A stretch of 44,642 bases of DNA from an uncultured Spirochaetales bacterium (GTDB lineage: Bacteria > Spirochaetota > Spirochaetia > Sphaerochaetales > Sphaerochaetaceae). The position numbers were made by a program, and so were the translations under genes. Position 1 is the stretch's first letter. Every line of letters starts with the position of its first letter. Below the pieces are notes generated by a model, which was not told where the DNA came from, did not search any database, and saw nothing but the letters and a program-made list of their open reading frames with translations. Positions 24,784-32,919 of this stretch are shown piece by piece. Location of the stretch: positions 1 to 44,642 of the forward strand of contig CASEKE010000007.1 of NCBI GenBank assembly GCA_949288415.1. Direction: 5' to 3'.

Positions 24784-26451
24784 ATGATAAGCTTGAAGAC
24801 TTTCTCAAAAAGAAGCCTCAGAACTGTTTGTTCTGAGGTTTTTGTGTTGATATTGGCATCGTTCGTCTATTCCATTGCCTTCCCGGGCTTCATTTCCGAG
24901 AACGGAATAGGAATAATCGCTTTCCTTGTACTTATCCCGGTATTCATGGTGATAAGGAACACTACATGGCCATGGGTAGGCCCTTACGGCTTCCTTTTCG
25001 GCTTTATGTACTACCTCTTCTTCAACTACTGGCTCAAGACGTTCCATCCGCTTGCAATTCTGCTTGTCCCGATAATAAAGGGTGGGGAGATGTTCTTCCT
25101 GTTCTATGCCCTCAAGGGAGCCGACAGGCTGTTCAAGAAGTATGGGTACGTTCTTCAGGCTATCATCTGGGTCGCTTATTCGTATCTTCTCGAAACCTGG
25201 TTCGCAGGATATCCCTATGGAACGATCTGCTATGCTACCTGGAACATGTCGTACTTCATCCAGAGCGTCGATGTGTTCGGAATCTGGGGCATTATATTTC
25301 TCATGGTCCTTCCTCAGAGTTTCCTTGGCTCGGTCCTGCTGGACAAGATCAGGAACAAGGGGTATTCGATCAAAGGCGCTCTGAGGAGCAATGCGGTGGT
25401 AATCGCAATATATGTCGTACTGATGATCGCCAATCTTGTATATGGAGCCATCCGCGTATCGCAGTGGAGGGACAGGGAACCCGACATGTACTGGAGAGTG
25501 GCGACAGTGCAGCACAACCACGATTCCTGGGCCGGCGGACTCCAGACCTACCGGAAGAATTTCAACAATCTCAGACGCTATACGCTGGAAGCTGTCAGGG
25601 AAAATCCCGACATCGTCATCTGGAGCGAGACCGCATTCGTTCCGTCGATAGACTGGAACAGGGCGTTTCCGACGGCGGAGAACGAAGGCATGAACGAGCT
25701 CATCGACGAGTTCGTCGACTTTGCCGAGACTCTCGGGGTTCCTCTGTTGACCGGAAATGCCGACGGAGAGGCCATCGATCCGGAGCAAGGAGCGTATCTG
25801 GAGGATGGAACTCTCAACCGAAAGGACTACAACAGCGTCATCCTGTTCGACGATGGAACGATAAAGACGAAATACAGAAAGCAGCACCTTGTGCCGTTCA
25901 CGGAGCACTTCCCTTACGAGAAGACGCTTCCATGGCTGTACAACATCTTGCTTGCAAACGACTACAACTGGTGGGAGAAGGGTACCGAGCCAGTCGTGTT
26001 CGAGACTGAGGGAATCCGGTTCAGCACCCCGATTTGCTTCGAGGACGTGTTCGGATATCTCTCTGCCGGATTCGTACGCAACGGAGCCGATGTGATTGTG
26101 AACATGACCAACGACAACTGGTCAAAGAGCGAGGCTGCGGCCAGACAGCATGAATACATCGCAGTTTTCCGCTCCATCGAGAACAGAAAGTCCACTGTAC
26201 GAGGAACGAACAGCGGCATGACGTGCATGATCACTCCGGACGGCCGAATACACGAGGAGATGAAGCCGTTCACGATGGGCTATCATATCTACGAAGTTCC
26301 GGTATACACTCACGAAAGCTATCCGAATACTTTCTATACGGATTGCACGGATCTGTTTGCACATATCGCGGTATGGGTTTCCGCCGCAGCTCTCGCCTTA
26401 GGTCTTTTGCTGAGGGTTGTCCGCATCCGGAGTTGGAGGAAACAGCAATGA
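24784..26451 (+). CDS. lnt: Apolipoprotein N-acyltransferase
   Basis: Lnt adds the third acyl chain to lipoproteins in the inner membrane. The protein (555 aa from this start) has about six N-terminal hydrophobic helices, with IAFPGF in the first. A nitrilase-type periplasmic domain follows, with the catalytic Glu (IWSETAF), Lys (YRKQHLVPFTEHFP) and Cys (TPICFEDVFG), and a last helix near the C-terminus. The start is unsure: ATG 24784 has GGGAG only one nt away; ATG 24757 overlaps the HU stop; GTG 24844 lies just past a terminator hairpin whose arm supplies GAGG. The basic residues before helix 1 favour one of the two ATGs. It overlaps cinA (ATGA). Confidence 0.9.
   Translation: MISLKTFSKRSLRTVCSEVFVLILASFVYSIAFPGFISENGIGIIAFLVLIPVFMVIRNTTWPWVGPYGFLFGFMYYLFFNYWLKTFHPLAILLVPIIKGGEMFFLFYALKGADRLFKKYGYVLQAIIWVAYSYLLETWFAGYPYGTICYATWNMSYFIQSVDVFGIWGIIFLMVLPQSFLGSVLLDKIRNKGYSIKGALRSNAVVIAIYVVLMIANLVYGAIRVSQWRDREPDMYWRVATVQHNHDSWAGGLQTYRKNFNNLRRYTLEAVRENPDIVIWSETAFVPSIDWNRAFPTAENEGMNELIDEFVDFAETLGVPLLTGNADGEAIDPEQGAYLEDGTLNRKDYNSVILFDDGTIKTKYRKQHLVPFTEHFPYEKTLPWLYNILLANDYNWWEKGTEPVVFETEGIRFSTPICFEDVFGYLSAGFVRNGADVIVNMTNDNWSKSEAAARQHEYIAVFRSIENRKSTVRGTNSGMTCMITPDGRIHEEMKPFTMGYHIYEVPVYTHESYPNTFYTDCTDLFAHIAVWVSAAALALGLLLRVVRIRSWRKQQ
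24813..24843 (+). terminator. Intrinsic terminator after HU, inside the lnt 5' region
   Basis: A perfect 9-bp stem (CCTCAGAAC / GTTCTGAGG, loop TGTTT, 24816-24838) with three further weak pairs, an A-rich lead and a T5 run. It ends the HU transcript 46 nt after its stop, yet lies downstream of both ATG starts of lnt. Translation of the lnt 5' end would disrupt it. Confidence 0.8.
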
Positions 26452-27689
26452 GCAGGGCAATCGTCGTCGCTCTCGGGACTGAGCTTACGCGTGGAATAAT
26501 AAAGGATTCCAATTGCCATGTGATATCGAGGGAGCTTACGCATCTTGGCGTGCATGTCTCTTCATTCATAGCTATTCCCGATGACGGAACTCTCGGGAAG
26601 GTACTTGAGACTGCAAAGGACGAATTCGACATCATTGTCATAACCGGAGGACTTGGTCCAACTGAGGATGACCTCACTCGGACGCTCATCGCCGAGAGTG
26701 CCGGCGTTCCTCTCGTCAGGAACGAAGAGGCATTTGCCCACCTAGTGGAAAGGCTTGGAAAAAGAGCGAACGGTGCCAACGAGAAGCAGGCATACATTCC
26801 CGAAGGATTCTCACTGATAAAAAACGGCAACGGTACTGCTCCCGGATTCTACGGCAAGCTGTCCCGTGCCATGTTGTTCGTCCTTCCTGGACCGCCAAGG
26901 GAGATGGAGCCGATGCTGTACGACAGCGTGCTTGTCAAGGTAAGGAGACTTCTCGATATCCCCGAAGTGGAAAGGGACGAGTATGCCTCGCTCATAACGG
27001 CGGAGGCCAGACTTGAGGAACTCTGCGAGAAGGTCGGACGGAATCTTTCATGGGCCACGAGGTTCCAGGACTTCAGGATAAGTCTCTACGTATCCGGAGG
27101 CAGCAAGGAGGAAAGAGACGAGGCGATTGCAGCGCTCAGGGCCGAGGTAGGACGATACAGGATACTCAACGGCGATGAGAGTGCGCTTACCGTCCTTTCC
27201 TCGTACATGAAGGAACATGGCCTTACGCTTGCCGTAGCCGAGAGCTGTACCGGGGGGCTCCTTTCGTCCGAGCTGACATCCCTTGCCGGCGCAAGCGAGT
27301 TCTACAAAGGCTCCGTGACGAGCTATGCCACGACTGTCAAGAAAGCGGTCCTTGGGGTCGACGATGATGTAGTGAGGAACTTTTCTGTGGTATCGCGTGA
27401 ATGTGCGATACAGATGGCGGAGGGAGTCGGAAGACTCATGGATTCCTCCTATGCCGTATCGGTGACGGGTGTGGCGGGCCCACAGGAACAGGATGGAAGG
27501 AAAGTCGGGACGGTATGCCTTGGCTTCTATGGCAAAGGCAGGCCATCCGAGGCCGTCGAACTCTGTTTTACCTCATGGGGAAGGGAGTCGATAAGACGCA
27601 GAGCTTCCGTAGCCGCCATGATATTGCTCTATGCATTTGCACGTGGAGAGAGCGCCGTCGAGGTCGCTTCCACATGGAGGAACATATGA
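26448..27689 (+). CDS. cinA: CinA-family protein (nicotinamide-nucleotide amidase)
   Basis: A 413-aa two-domain CinA. The N-terminal MoaB/COG1058 domain carries ALGTELTRGIIKDSN and TGGLGPTEDDLT. The C-terminal PncC domain carries VAESCTGGLLSSELTSLAGASEF and SVTGVAGPQ. PncC deamidates nicotinamide mononucleotide in NAD salvage; the N-terminal domain can act as a pyrophosphatase in some relatives. The ATG overlaps the lnt stop (ATGA) behind GGAGGA. No recA follows, unlike in streptococci. Confidence 0.93.
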   Translation: MSRAIVVALGTELTRGIIKDSNCHVISRELTHLGVHVSSFIAIPDDGTLGKVLETAKDEFDIIVITGGLGPTEDDLTRTLIAESAGVPLVRNEEAFAHLVERLGKRANGANEKQAYIPEGFSLIKNGNGTAPGFYGKLSRAMLFVLPGPPREMEPMLYDSVLVKVRRLLDIPEVERDEYASLITAEARLEELCEKVGRNLSWATRFQDFRISLYVSGGSKEERDEAIAALRAEVGRYRILNGDESALTVLSSYMKEHGLTLAVAESCTGGLLSSELTSLAGASEFYKGSVTSYATTVKKAVLGVDDDVVRNFSVVSRECAIQMAEGVGRLMDSSYAVSVTGVAGPQEQDGRKVGTVCLGFYGKGRPSEAVELCFTSWGRESIRRRASVAAMILLYAFARGESAVEVASTWRNI

Positions 27690-28168
27690 GTCTTGAAAAT
27701 GTCAGACCATATCTGGAAGAAAGAGGATATGCCGACAGGATAATCCTCTTCGACCGCTCGAGTGCGACAGTAGCTCTTGCCGCAGAGGCACTTGGATGCG
27801 AGGAGGCACGGATTGCCAAGACTCTTGCATTCGCAAAGGGAGAACATGCGATCATAGTCGTCGCGGCAGGCGATGCGAGGATATATTCCGGTGGTTTCAA
27901 GCATGCATTCGGCATAAAGCCGAGCTTCCTCGATGCAGAGGCGGCCGAGAGAATCACCGGACATCGTCCTGGCGGAATCTGTCCGTTTGCCCTGAAGGAT
28001 CGGGAATGCGAGGTGTATCTTGACATTTCGCTGAAGCGTTTCGATATCGTATATCCTGCGGTTGGGGAGGCGAACAGCGCAATTCCGCTTTCTCCGGATG
28101 AGCTTTTCGAGCTTTCACAGGCGATTTCATGGGTGGATGTGACCCGTGACTGGAAGCGCGACAATTGA
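27686..28168 (+). CDS. YbaK/EbsC-type aminoacyl-tRNA deacylase
   Basis: A 160-aa single-domain YbaK family protein. These hydrolyse mischarged aminoacyl-tRNAs such as Cys-tRNA(Pro) in trans to prolyl-tRNA synthetase. The conserved Lys is in IAKTLAFAKG, and the substrate-pocket block is RPGGICPFAL, followed by VYLDISLKRFDIVYPAVG. The ATG at 27686 overlaps the cinA stop (ATGA) and follows GGAGG. An open frame reaching further upstream is not homologous. Confidence 0.9.
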   Translation: MSLENVRPYLEERGYADRIILFDRSSATVALAAEALGCEEARIAKTLAFAKGEHAIIVVAAGDARIYSGGFKHAFGIKPSFLDAEAAERITGHRPGGICPFALKDRECEVYLDISLKRFDIVYPAVGEANSAIPLSPDELFELSQAISWVDVTRDWKRDN

Positions 28169-28202
28169 CAGTCATATGAATTGGGAATATATTTAGCAGT
28201 AT

Positions 28203-28219
28203 GTACGGGCTTTCCGTAC
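28203..28219 (+). other. Hairpin in the ybaK-rho gap
   Basis: GTACGG / CCGTAC, 6 bp, loop GCTTT, followed by CTTTC. It could be a weak terminator for the lnt-cinA-ybaK unit. The 135-nt gap to rho otherwise holds AT-rich sequence (TTATATATG at 28268-28276) that may include the rho promoter, but no convincing -35/-10 pair was found. Confidence 0.35.
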
Positions 28220-28303
28220 CTTTCAGATTCCCTGATATAAAAGACTAACAAACCAGATCATTCATTGTTATATATGAACATACTCATTTGATACGGAGTT
28301 CCA

Positions 28304-30223
28304 ATGTCGGACGAAACCATTATGACGGAGACCCAGTCTGAAGAGACGCCGCAGGTCGAAGCGGTCAAGAAACCCAGGACCAGAAAGAGCGCTGCACAGA
28401 CGGATTCCACTAAAAAAAGGACAACAAGGAAGACAGCTGCAAAGAAGGCTGCCGAGACGGCTGAAGAGCCGAAGAGCGAAGCTTCTGAGGAAGAGGCCGG
28501 AGACAAGCCGGAAAAGAAGAAGTTCACTATCCGCAAGACAAGAAGTACCAGAGTCAGGATAAGGGAAAAGGAAGCTTTGCCTATTCCCGAGGTCGACGAT
28601 GTCCAGGCAGACATGCCGCAGGAAGCGGTTTCCTATGCGGATGATGCTGAAAATGTGGCCAGAGAGAGCGATGCACCGTCATACCAGGACGGTGAGCCGG
28701 TTTTCGAGCAGACCGTGCAGGAAGATGGTACGACTGCAGCTTCCGACGACCAGTCAGGCAGGGAAGCCGGAGAGGACGGAGGCAGAAGGGAGGATTTCCA
28801 AGGACAGAGACGAAAGGCCCCTGAGCGCTACCAGAACAACAAGAAGGGAAAGAACGGCAAGAAGGGGAGGGAGGACTATCCGGCGGAGGTCAATCTCGAG
28901 CTGAATCCCGATGCGCCTAAGCTGTTCATTTCCGTTCTTACTACGAAGCACATAGATGAGCTCAGAAAGGAAGCTTCTGCCATGGGCATCGCCGAAGACA
29001 TCATCCTGGATTCGAGAAAGACAGAGCTGATCCATAGAATGTGTCGTCTCCATTCCCAGAACGGAGGTGCAATCCTGGTCGAGGGGACATTGGAGATAAT
29101 GGCCGACGGAAACTACGGCTATCTGAGATATGCGGTGAACAACTATCTTCCAGGAGGCGAGGACGTATATATTTCGGCTCCCATCATAAAGGCTACAGGT
29201 CTCAAGACCGGCGATTTCGTGTACGGTCAGATCAGAGCTCCCAGGGAGGGTGAGAAGGCTGCGGCGATGATCCGCGTGTTCAAGGTCAACGGAGAGGAGC
29301 CTAGAATGGCCAAGCTCAGGGCGCCGTTCGATACGCTTACTCCGCTTTTCCCGGACGAGAGACTCCATCTCGAGGTTATCGAGGATGGAAAGCCCAGCGA
29401 TCTTTCCACGAGGGTTGTAGATCTTTTCTGCCCGATCGGAAAGGGACAGCGCTCGCTTATCGTCGCTCCTCCGAGAACCGGAAAGACGGTTCTGATGCAG
29501 AAGATTGCCAATGCGATAACGGCGAACCATCCCGAGGTGAAGCTCATTGTCCTTCTAGTGGACGAACGACCCGAGGAAGTCACCGACATGAGACGCAACG
29601 TCAAGGCGGAAGTCATCGCCAGCACATTCGACGAACAGGCAACGCACCATGTCCAGGTCGCAGAGATGGTCATAGAGAAGGCCAAGAGAATGGTCGAATA
29701 CAAGATGGACGTCGTCATCCTTCTGGATTCGATCACCAGACTTGCACGCGCATACAACCAGACGGTTCCAGCTTCCGGCAAGATTCTTTCCGGAGGTGTG
29801 GACTCGAATGCCCTGCATAGGCCAAAGAGATTCTTCGGCGCGGCGAGGAACATAGAGCAGGGAGGCTCCCTGACGATAATCTCCACGGCTCTCATAGAAA
29901 CCGGATCGAGGATGGACGAGGTCATCTTCGAGGAATTCAAGGGAACGGGCAACAATGAGATCGTACTCGACAGGAAGATGGCGGACAACAGGAAGTTCCC
30001 TGCGATCAACATAAAGAAGAGCGGAACCAGACGTGATGACCTGCTTCTCAGCGAGGATGTGCTCACCAGAGTATTCCTGCTGAGGACCGCTTTCGGCAAT
30101 CTCGATGATATGGACATGTCAGTATCGCTCCTTGACAAAATGAAGAAAAACAACAACAATAAGGAGTTCCTCGACAGCATGAATTCTGCGGCAGTGAGCA
30201 ATTCGATGTCGAGAGGCTACTAG
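28304..30223 (+). CDS. rho: Transcription termination factor Rho
   Basis: Rho is a hexameric RNA-dependent ATPase helicase. This copy is 639 aa against about 420 in E. coli. The core begins near residue 203. It has the RNA-binding cold-shock domain ([13 protein letters not shown]), the P-loop VAPPRTGKT (about 388-396), Walker [17 protein letters not shown] and the Q/R loop region around [20 protein letters not shown]. Residues 1-200 are an extra, charge-segregated segment: Lys/Arg/Thr/Ala-rich at 20-90, acidic at 95-160, then Gly/Lys/Asn-rich. Start ATG 28304 follows CGGAG; an in-frame ATG at 28322 is an alternative. Confidence 0.97.
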   Translation: MSDETIMTETQSEETPQVEAVKKPRTRKSAAQTDSTKKRTTRKTAAKKAAETAEEPKSEASEEEAGDKPEKKKFTIRKTRSTRVRIREKEALPIPEVDDVQADMPQEAVSYADDAENVARESDAPSYQDGEPVFEQTVQEDGTTAASDDQSGREAGEDGGRREDFQGQRRKAPERYQNNKKGKNGKKGREDYPAEVNLELNPDAPKLFISVLTTKHIDELRKEASAMGIAEDIILDSRKTELIHRMCRLHSQNGGAILVEGTLEIMADGNYGYLRYAVNNYLPGGEDVYISAPIIKATGLKTGDFVYGQIRAPREGEKAAAMIRVFKVNGEEPRMAKLRAPFDTLTPLFPDERLHLEVIEDGKPSDLSTRVVDLFCPIGKGQRSLIVAPPRTGKTVLMQKIANAITANHPEVKLIVLLVDERPEEVTDMRRNVKAEVIASTFDEQATHHVQVAEMVIEKAKRMVEYKMDVVILLDSITRLARAYNQTVPASGKILSGGVDSNALHRPKRFFGAARNIEQGGSLTIISTALIETGSRMDEVIFEEFKGTGNNEIVLDRKMADNRKFPAINIKKSGTRRDDLLLSEDVLTRVFLLRTAFGNLDDMDMSVSLLDKMKKNNNNKEFLDSMNSAAVSNSMSRGY

Positions 30224-30280
30224 CATGACATGCCCCGTCTGTGCAAGCAGGCGGATTTGTATAGAATCTGGAGGATCAAA

Positions 30281-30487
30281 ATGAAGAAGGACATTCATCC
30301 GAAGTATGAATTGCAGGAAGTACGCTGCTCTTGCGGCAACGTAATCAAGACGAAGACGACGAGCAAGAATCTCACTGTGGAAATCTGTTCCGCTTGCCAC
30401 CCGTTCTTCACGGGAACGCAGAAGCTTGTCGATACCACAGGACGTGTCGAGCGCTTCAACAAGAGATACAACAGGGAGAGCACGTAA
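30281..30487 (+). CDS. rpmE: 50S ribosomal protein L31, zinc-binding
   Basis: A 68-aa C+ L31, with Cys16, Cys18, Cys36 and Cys39 as zinc ligands (RCSCGN and [10 protein letters not shown]). The N-terminus MKKDIHPKY is the family start and is preceded by GGAGG. It sits 57 nt after rho, the same pairing as in other spirochaetes. L31 bridges the two ribosomal subunits. Confidence 0.95.
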   Translation: MKKDIHPKYELQEVRCSCGNVIKTKTTSKNLTVEICSACHPFFTGTQKLVDTTGRVERFNKRYNREST

Positions 30488-30507
30488 GCTGCTGCTTTCC
30501 AAGAGAA

Positions 30508-30537
30508 GGGACGACCTGGAGGCCGCCCCTTTTTTTT
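30508..30537 (+). terminator. Intrinsic terminator after rpmE
   Basis: GGG-A-CG-A-CC / GG-C-CG-C-CCC stem with two symmetric A:C mismatches, loop TGGA, then eight T. It ends rho-rpmE. The remaining stretch to 30673 holds no gene that I can support. Confidence 0.75.
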
Positions 30538-30673
30538 GTCGATCAGATGTCCTCGATCGTCGTTTTCATTCTTTCCGGATGTCTTGAAAGGTATTCCGGA
30601 AAGTCAAGCGGAGCAAATTTTTCTTGCCTCTTTCGCCATTGTTTGCAATCATAAGACAAGGAGATTCGGAATA

Positions 30674-31849
30674 ATGTACAGAGTGCTGACCCACCATAAG
30701 AAGGAGTATGGATGCGAGCCCGAGGTCGTCGTAGACGTTCCCGGAGTGACTACCATATTAGGGACTTTCGCCGAACTTTGCGATGGCTATGCACTCATGT
30801 GCACGAACGACCAGGGGCTCAGACTTGCCATTTCGAGAAGGCAGGATTCCACGGTCAAGGTATACAACTACACCATACAGGACAGGAAGAGATTCCAGCT
30901 TTCGGGACTCAAGTGCAAGCCTGAGGACAAGTGGATCGGTACCGTCAAGGGAATATTCATAGCTTTGCAGCATGATGGCGTACAGCTTCCCGGCATGGAC
31001 ATAAGCATCACCGGACGGACGGCACATTCCGATTACGATACGCTTGCTTCCGCCGTAGCGGCAGGATTCCTGTTCGGCCTCAACGAACTGCTCGACCTCA
31101 AGTACGACATACACGACATGCTTCGCATCGCGCATGCCTCGAATGCCTATTCCGTAGGCTCATCCAGGCTGCGCGACCTTCTTACGCTGTTCGTCATCAA
31201 CAGGAAGGAACTGGTGCTGTTCGATCTAGAGAATTACTCCTATGAGAAGATGGAGAATCCCTTCGACAACGAGACGATAACATCGTACATCCTGGACTGC
31301 GGAATGCCGAGGAACATTCTGGCGGAAGAGGAGGAGAACCTCCATGTGGAGATGAGAAGCGCGCTCCAGAAGCTCAAGGCGAACGTCGTGAAGAGCGGTC
31401 ACCTTCGTGATTACAGTCTGAGAGAGCTCAAGTTCCAGCGCTCTTTCCTCTCCGAGGAGGACATGCGCTTCGCTTCCTTTGCCATTAAGGAATCCCAACT
31501 GGTACTTCGCGCATGGGATGCCCTCAAACAGAAGGACAGGGATCGCTTCTGCAAGGTATTGGCCGAGCAGCAGGTCGGGATAGCGGAATATCTGGATTTC
31601 ACATGCCCCGAGATGGAATGGATGCATAAGCGATGTGCGGAGAATCCCCACGTATTCGTCTCCTGCCTTGTATATACCGGCATCATCACTGGAAATCTGC
31701 TTGTGATTGGCGAAAACAACCTCAATGTGTATCATAACGAGAGGTTGAACGAGTATGAACACATATTCGATTTCAAGGCTACACTGAGACATTTCTCGCC
31801 GACCGGCGGGGTAAGGATTCTTAAAGACGATGCGGATATTATTGGTTAA
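30674..31849 (+). CDS. Galactokinase-like GHMP protein, motifs lost (probable pseudoenzyme)
   Basis: A 391-aa protein that can be laid along GalK from end to end, but without the catalytic motifs. The GalK signature (PGRVNLIGEHTDYNDG) corresponds to DVPGVTTILGTFAELCDG (residues 21-38), keeping only the outer frame. The GHMP ATP loop (GLSSSAS) corresponds to ITGRTAHSDYDTLASA (112-127), with no GxGSS. The C-terminal GGxGG motif is also absent (VYTGIITGNLLVIGE). It probably binds a ligand or acts as a regulator. AAGGAG lies 10 nt before the ATG. It overlaps surE by 20 nt. The fold call is from eye alignment; a role is not assigned. Confidence 0.65.
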   Translation: MYRVLTHHKKEYGCEPEVVVDVPGVTTILGTFAELCDGYALMCTNDQGLRLAISRRQDSTVKVYNYTIQDRKRFQLSGLKCKPEDKWIGTVKGIFIALQHDGVQLPGMDISITGRTAHSDYDTLASAVAAGFLFGLNELLDLKYDIHDMLRIAHASNAYSVGSSRLRDLLTLFVINRKELVLFDLENYSYEKMENPFDNETITSYILDCGMPRNILAEEEENLHVEMRSALQKLKANVVKSGHLRDYSLRELKFQRSFLSEEDMRFASFAIKESQLVLRAWDALKQKDRDRFCKVLAEQQVGIAEYLDFTCPEMEWMHKRCAENPHVFVSCLVYTGIITGNLLVIGENNLNVYHNERLNEYEHIFDFKATLRHFSPTGGVRILKDDADIIG

Positions 31850-32564
31850 CGACGACGGTTATCAGGCCGAGGGCATCAGGACGCTCGAGCGCGTGCTGGT
31901 CGAATACGGACATGAGATATATCTGAACGCTCCGAAGAGCGAGATGAGCGGCAAGTCGCACTCGATGACTTTCCATCAGCCGCTCAGGATCACGAGACTT
32001 GGCAGGAACAGGTACTGTACCGAGGGCACCCCTACGGACTGCGTCCTTTTCGCAAAGCGGTACGGACTTTTCTCTCCGGAGCCGGATCTTGTGATCTCCG
32101 GCATCAACAACGGTTACAACCTTGCTTCCGACATAATCTATTCAGGCACCTGCGGCGGAGCGCGCGAGGCTGCACTTTCCGGCTACCGGGCTATCGCCAT
32201 AAGCGCGGAGGGCGGAAACTACGAGCGCTGTGCGAGATTCCTGGCGGACCGTCTCGAACGAATCGTGCCGATCCTTTCCGAAGACTGCTTTCTCAATCTC
32301 AACTTCCCTGCAAATTTCAACGGCGAGGTCCGCATCGCGATTCCCGGTGATGTGAGATATCTCGACGAGGTGGTGCTCATCGCAGAAGACGGAGATACTA
32401 TGACCTTCTCGATAAACGATGTCAAGCGCGATGAGAGGCGTCGGCCGGGAGGCCTGAATGACATCGAGGCCTGCAATGCGGGATATTGCGCGGCGAGCAG
32501 CATATCTATTTTCAGCTATATAGACGAGGCAAGCCAGGCCAGACTGGGGGAAATCCTCTCTTGA
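31830..32564 (+). CDS. surE: 5'/3'-nucleotidase SurE
   Basis: A 244-aa metal-dependent phosphatase acting on nucleoside monophosphates and short polyphosphates, linked to stationary-phase survival. The N-terminal LLVNDDGYQAEGIRTL gives the two Asp metal ligands (Asp8, Asp9). GKSHSMTFHQPLRI holds the third, and SGINNGYNLASDIIYSGTCGGAREA the Asn. The C-terminus has the usual RPGGLNDIEACNAGYCAASS-type region. Its start lies inside the upstream gene (20-nt overlap). Confidence 0.95.
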   Translation: MRILLVNDDGYQAEGIRTLERVLVEYGHEIYLNAPKSEMSGKSHSMTFHQPLRITRLGRNRYCTEGTPTDCVLFAKRYGLFSPEPDLVISGINNGYNLASDIIYSGTCGGAREAALSGYRAIAISAEGGNYERCARFLADRLERIVPILSEDCFLNLNFPANFNGEVRIAIPGDVRYLDEVVLIAEDGDTMTFSINDVKRDERRRPGGLNDIEACNAGYCAASSISIFSYIDEASQARLGEILS

Positions 32565-32854
32565 AATGGGAGGATATGTGCCTGCGCTGCGGGCTATGCT
32601 GCCACGAGAAGGTGGTCGAGGAAGACTGTCTGACCATCCTTGACGAGACATGTGCCTTCTTCGATGGTGAGAGCGGCCTCTGCAAGGTTTACAAGGAGAG
32701 GTTCTCAAAGTGTCCAAGGTGTCTGAAGGTAACTGTTGCGAGAGCAATGACCGCTCCTTTCCTCCCTGATTCCTGCGCTTACGTCATATGGGCCAGAAAA
32801 CATCATATCAGATTGCGGAGACATAGGGTCACAGTCTTTTCCTCCGAGCCTTGA
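32561..32854 (+). CDS. YcgN-like (UPF0260) cysteine-cluster protein
   Basis: A 97-aa protein of the YkgJ/YcgN Cys-cluster class, thought to bind zinc or iron. The N-terminal CLRCGLCC is the signature (CxxCxxCC). CAFFD...GLCKVYKERFSKCPRC and LPDSCAYVIWAR follow, in the same order as E. coli YcgN. The likely start is TTG 32561, which overlaps the surE stop (TTGA) and has GGGGGA upstream. ATG 32576 has GGAGG only 2 nt away. The biochemical role of the family is not established. Confidence 0.8.
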   Translation: MKWEDMCLRCGLCCHEKVVEEDCLTILDETCAFFDGESGLCKVYKERFSKCPRCLKVTVARAMTAPFLPDSCAYVIWARKHHIRLRRHRVTVFSSEP

Positions 32855-32867
32855 GAAAGCTTTTGCC

Positions 32868-32896
32868 TTGACGAGAAATGTACAAATCACTACCTT
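32868..32896 (+). promoter_or_regulatory. Candidate promoter of nifS-nifU
   Basis: TTGACG (32868-32873), 17-nt spacer, TACCTT (32891-32896), about 24 nt before the nifS ATG. The -10 matches TATAAT only 3 of 6 but resembles TATCTT and TAACTT found upstream of grpE and rpsT at the same spacing. Confidence 0.45.
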
Positions 32897-32919
32897 ATAT
32901 CTGATAAGGAAAAAATGTT

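Noticed and set aside
30538..30673. A coding start upstream of the galactokinase-like gene
   Set aside because: The open frame extends to 30536 but overlaps the rpmE terminator and shows no homology; the GalK-like alignment starts after ATG 30674.
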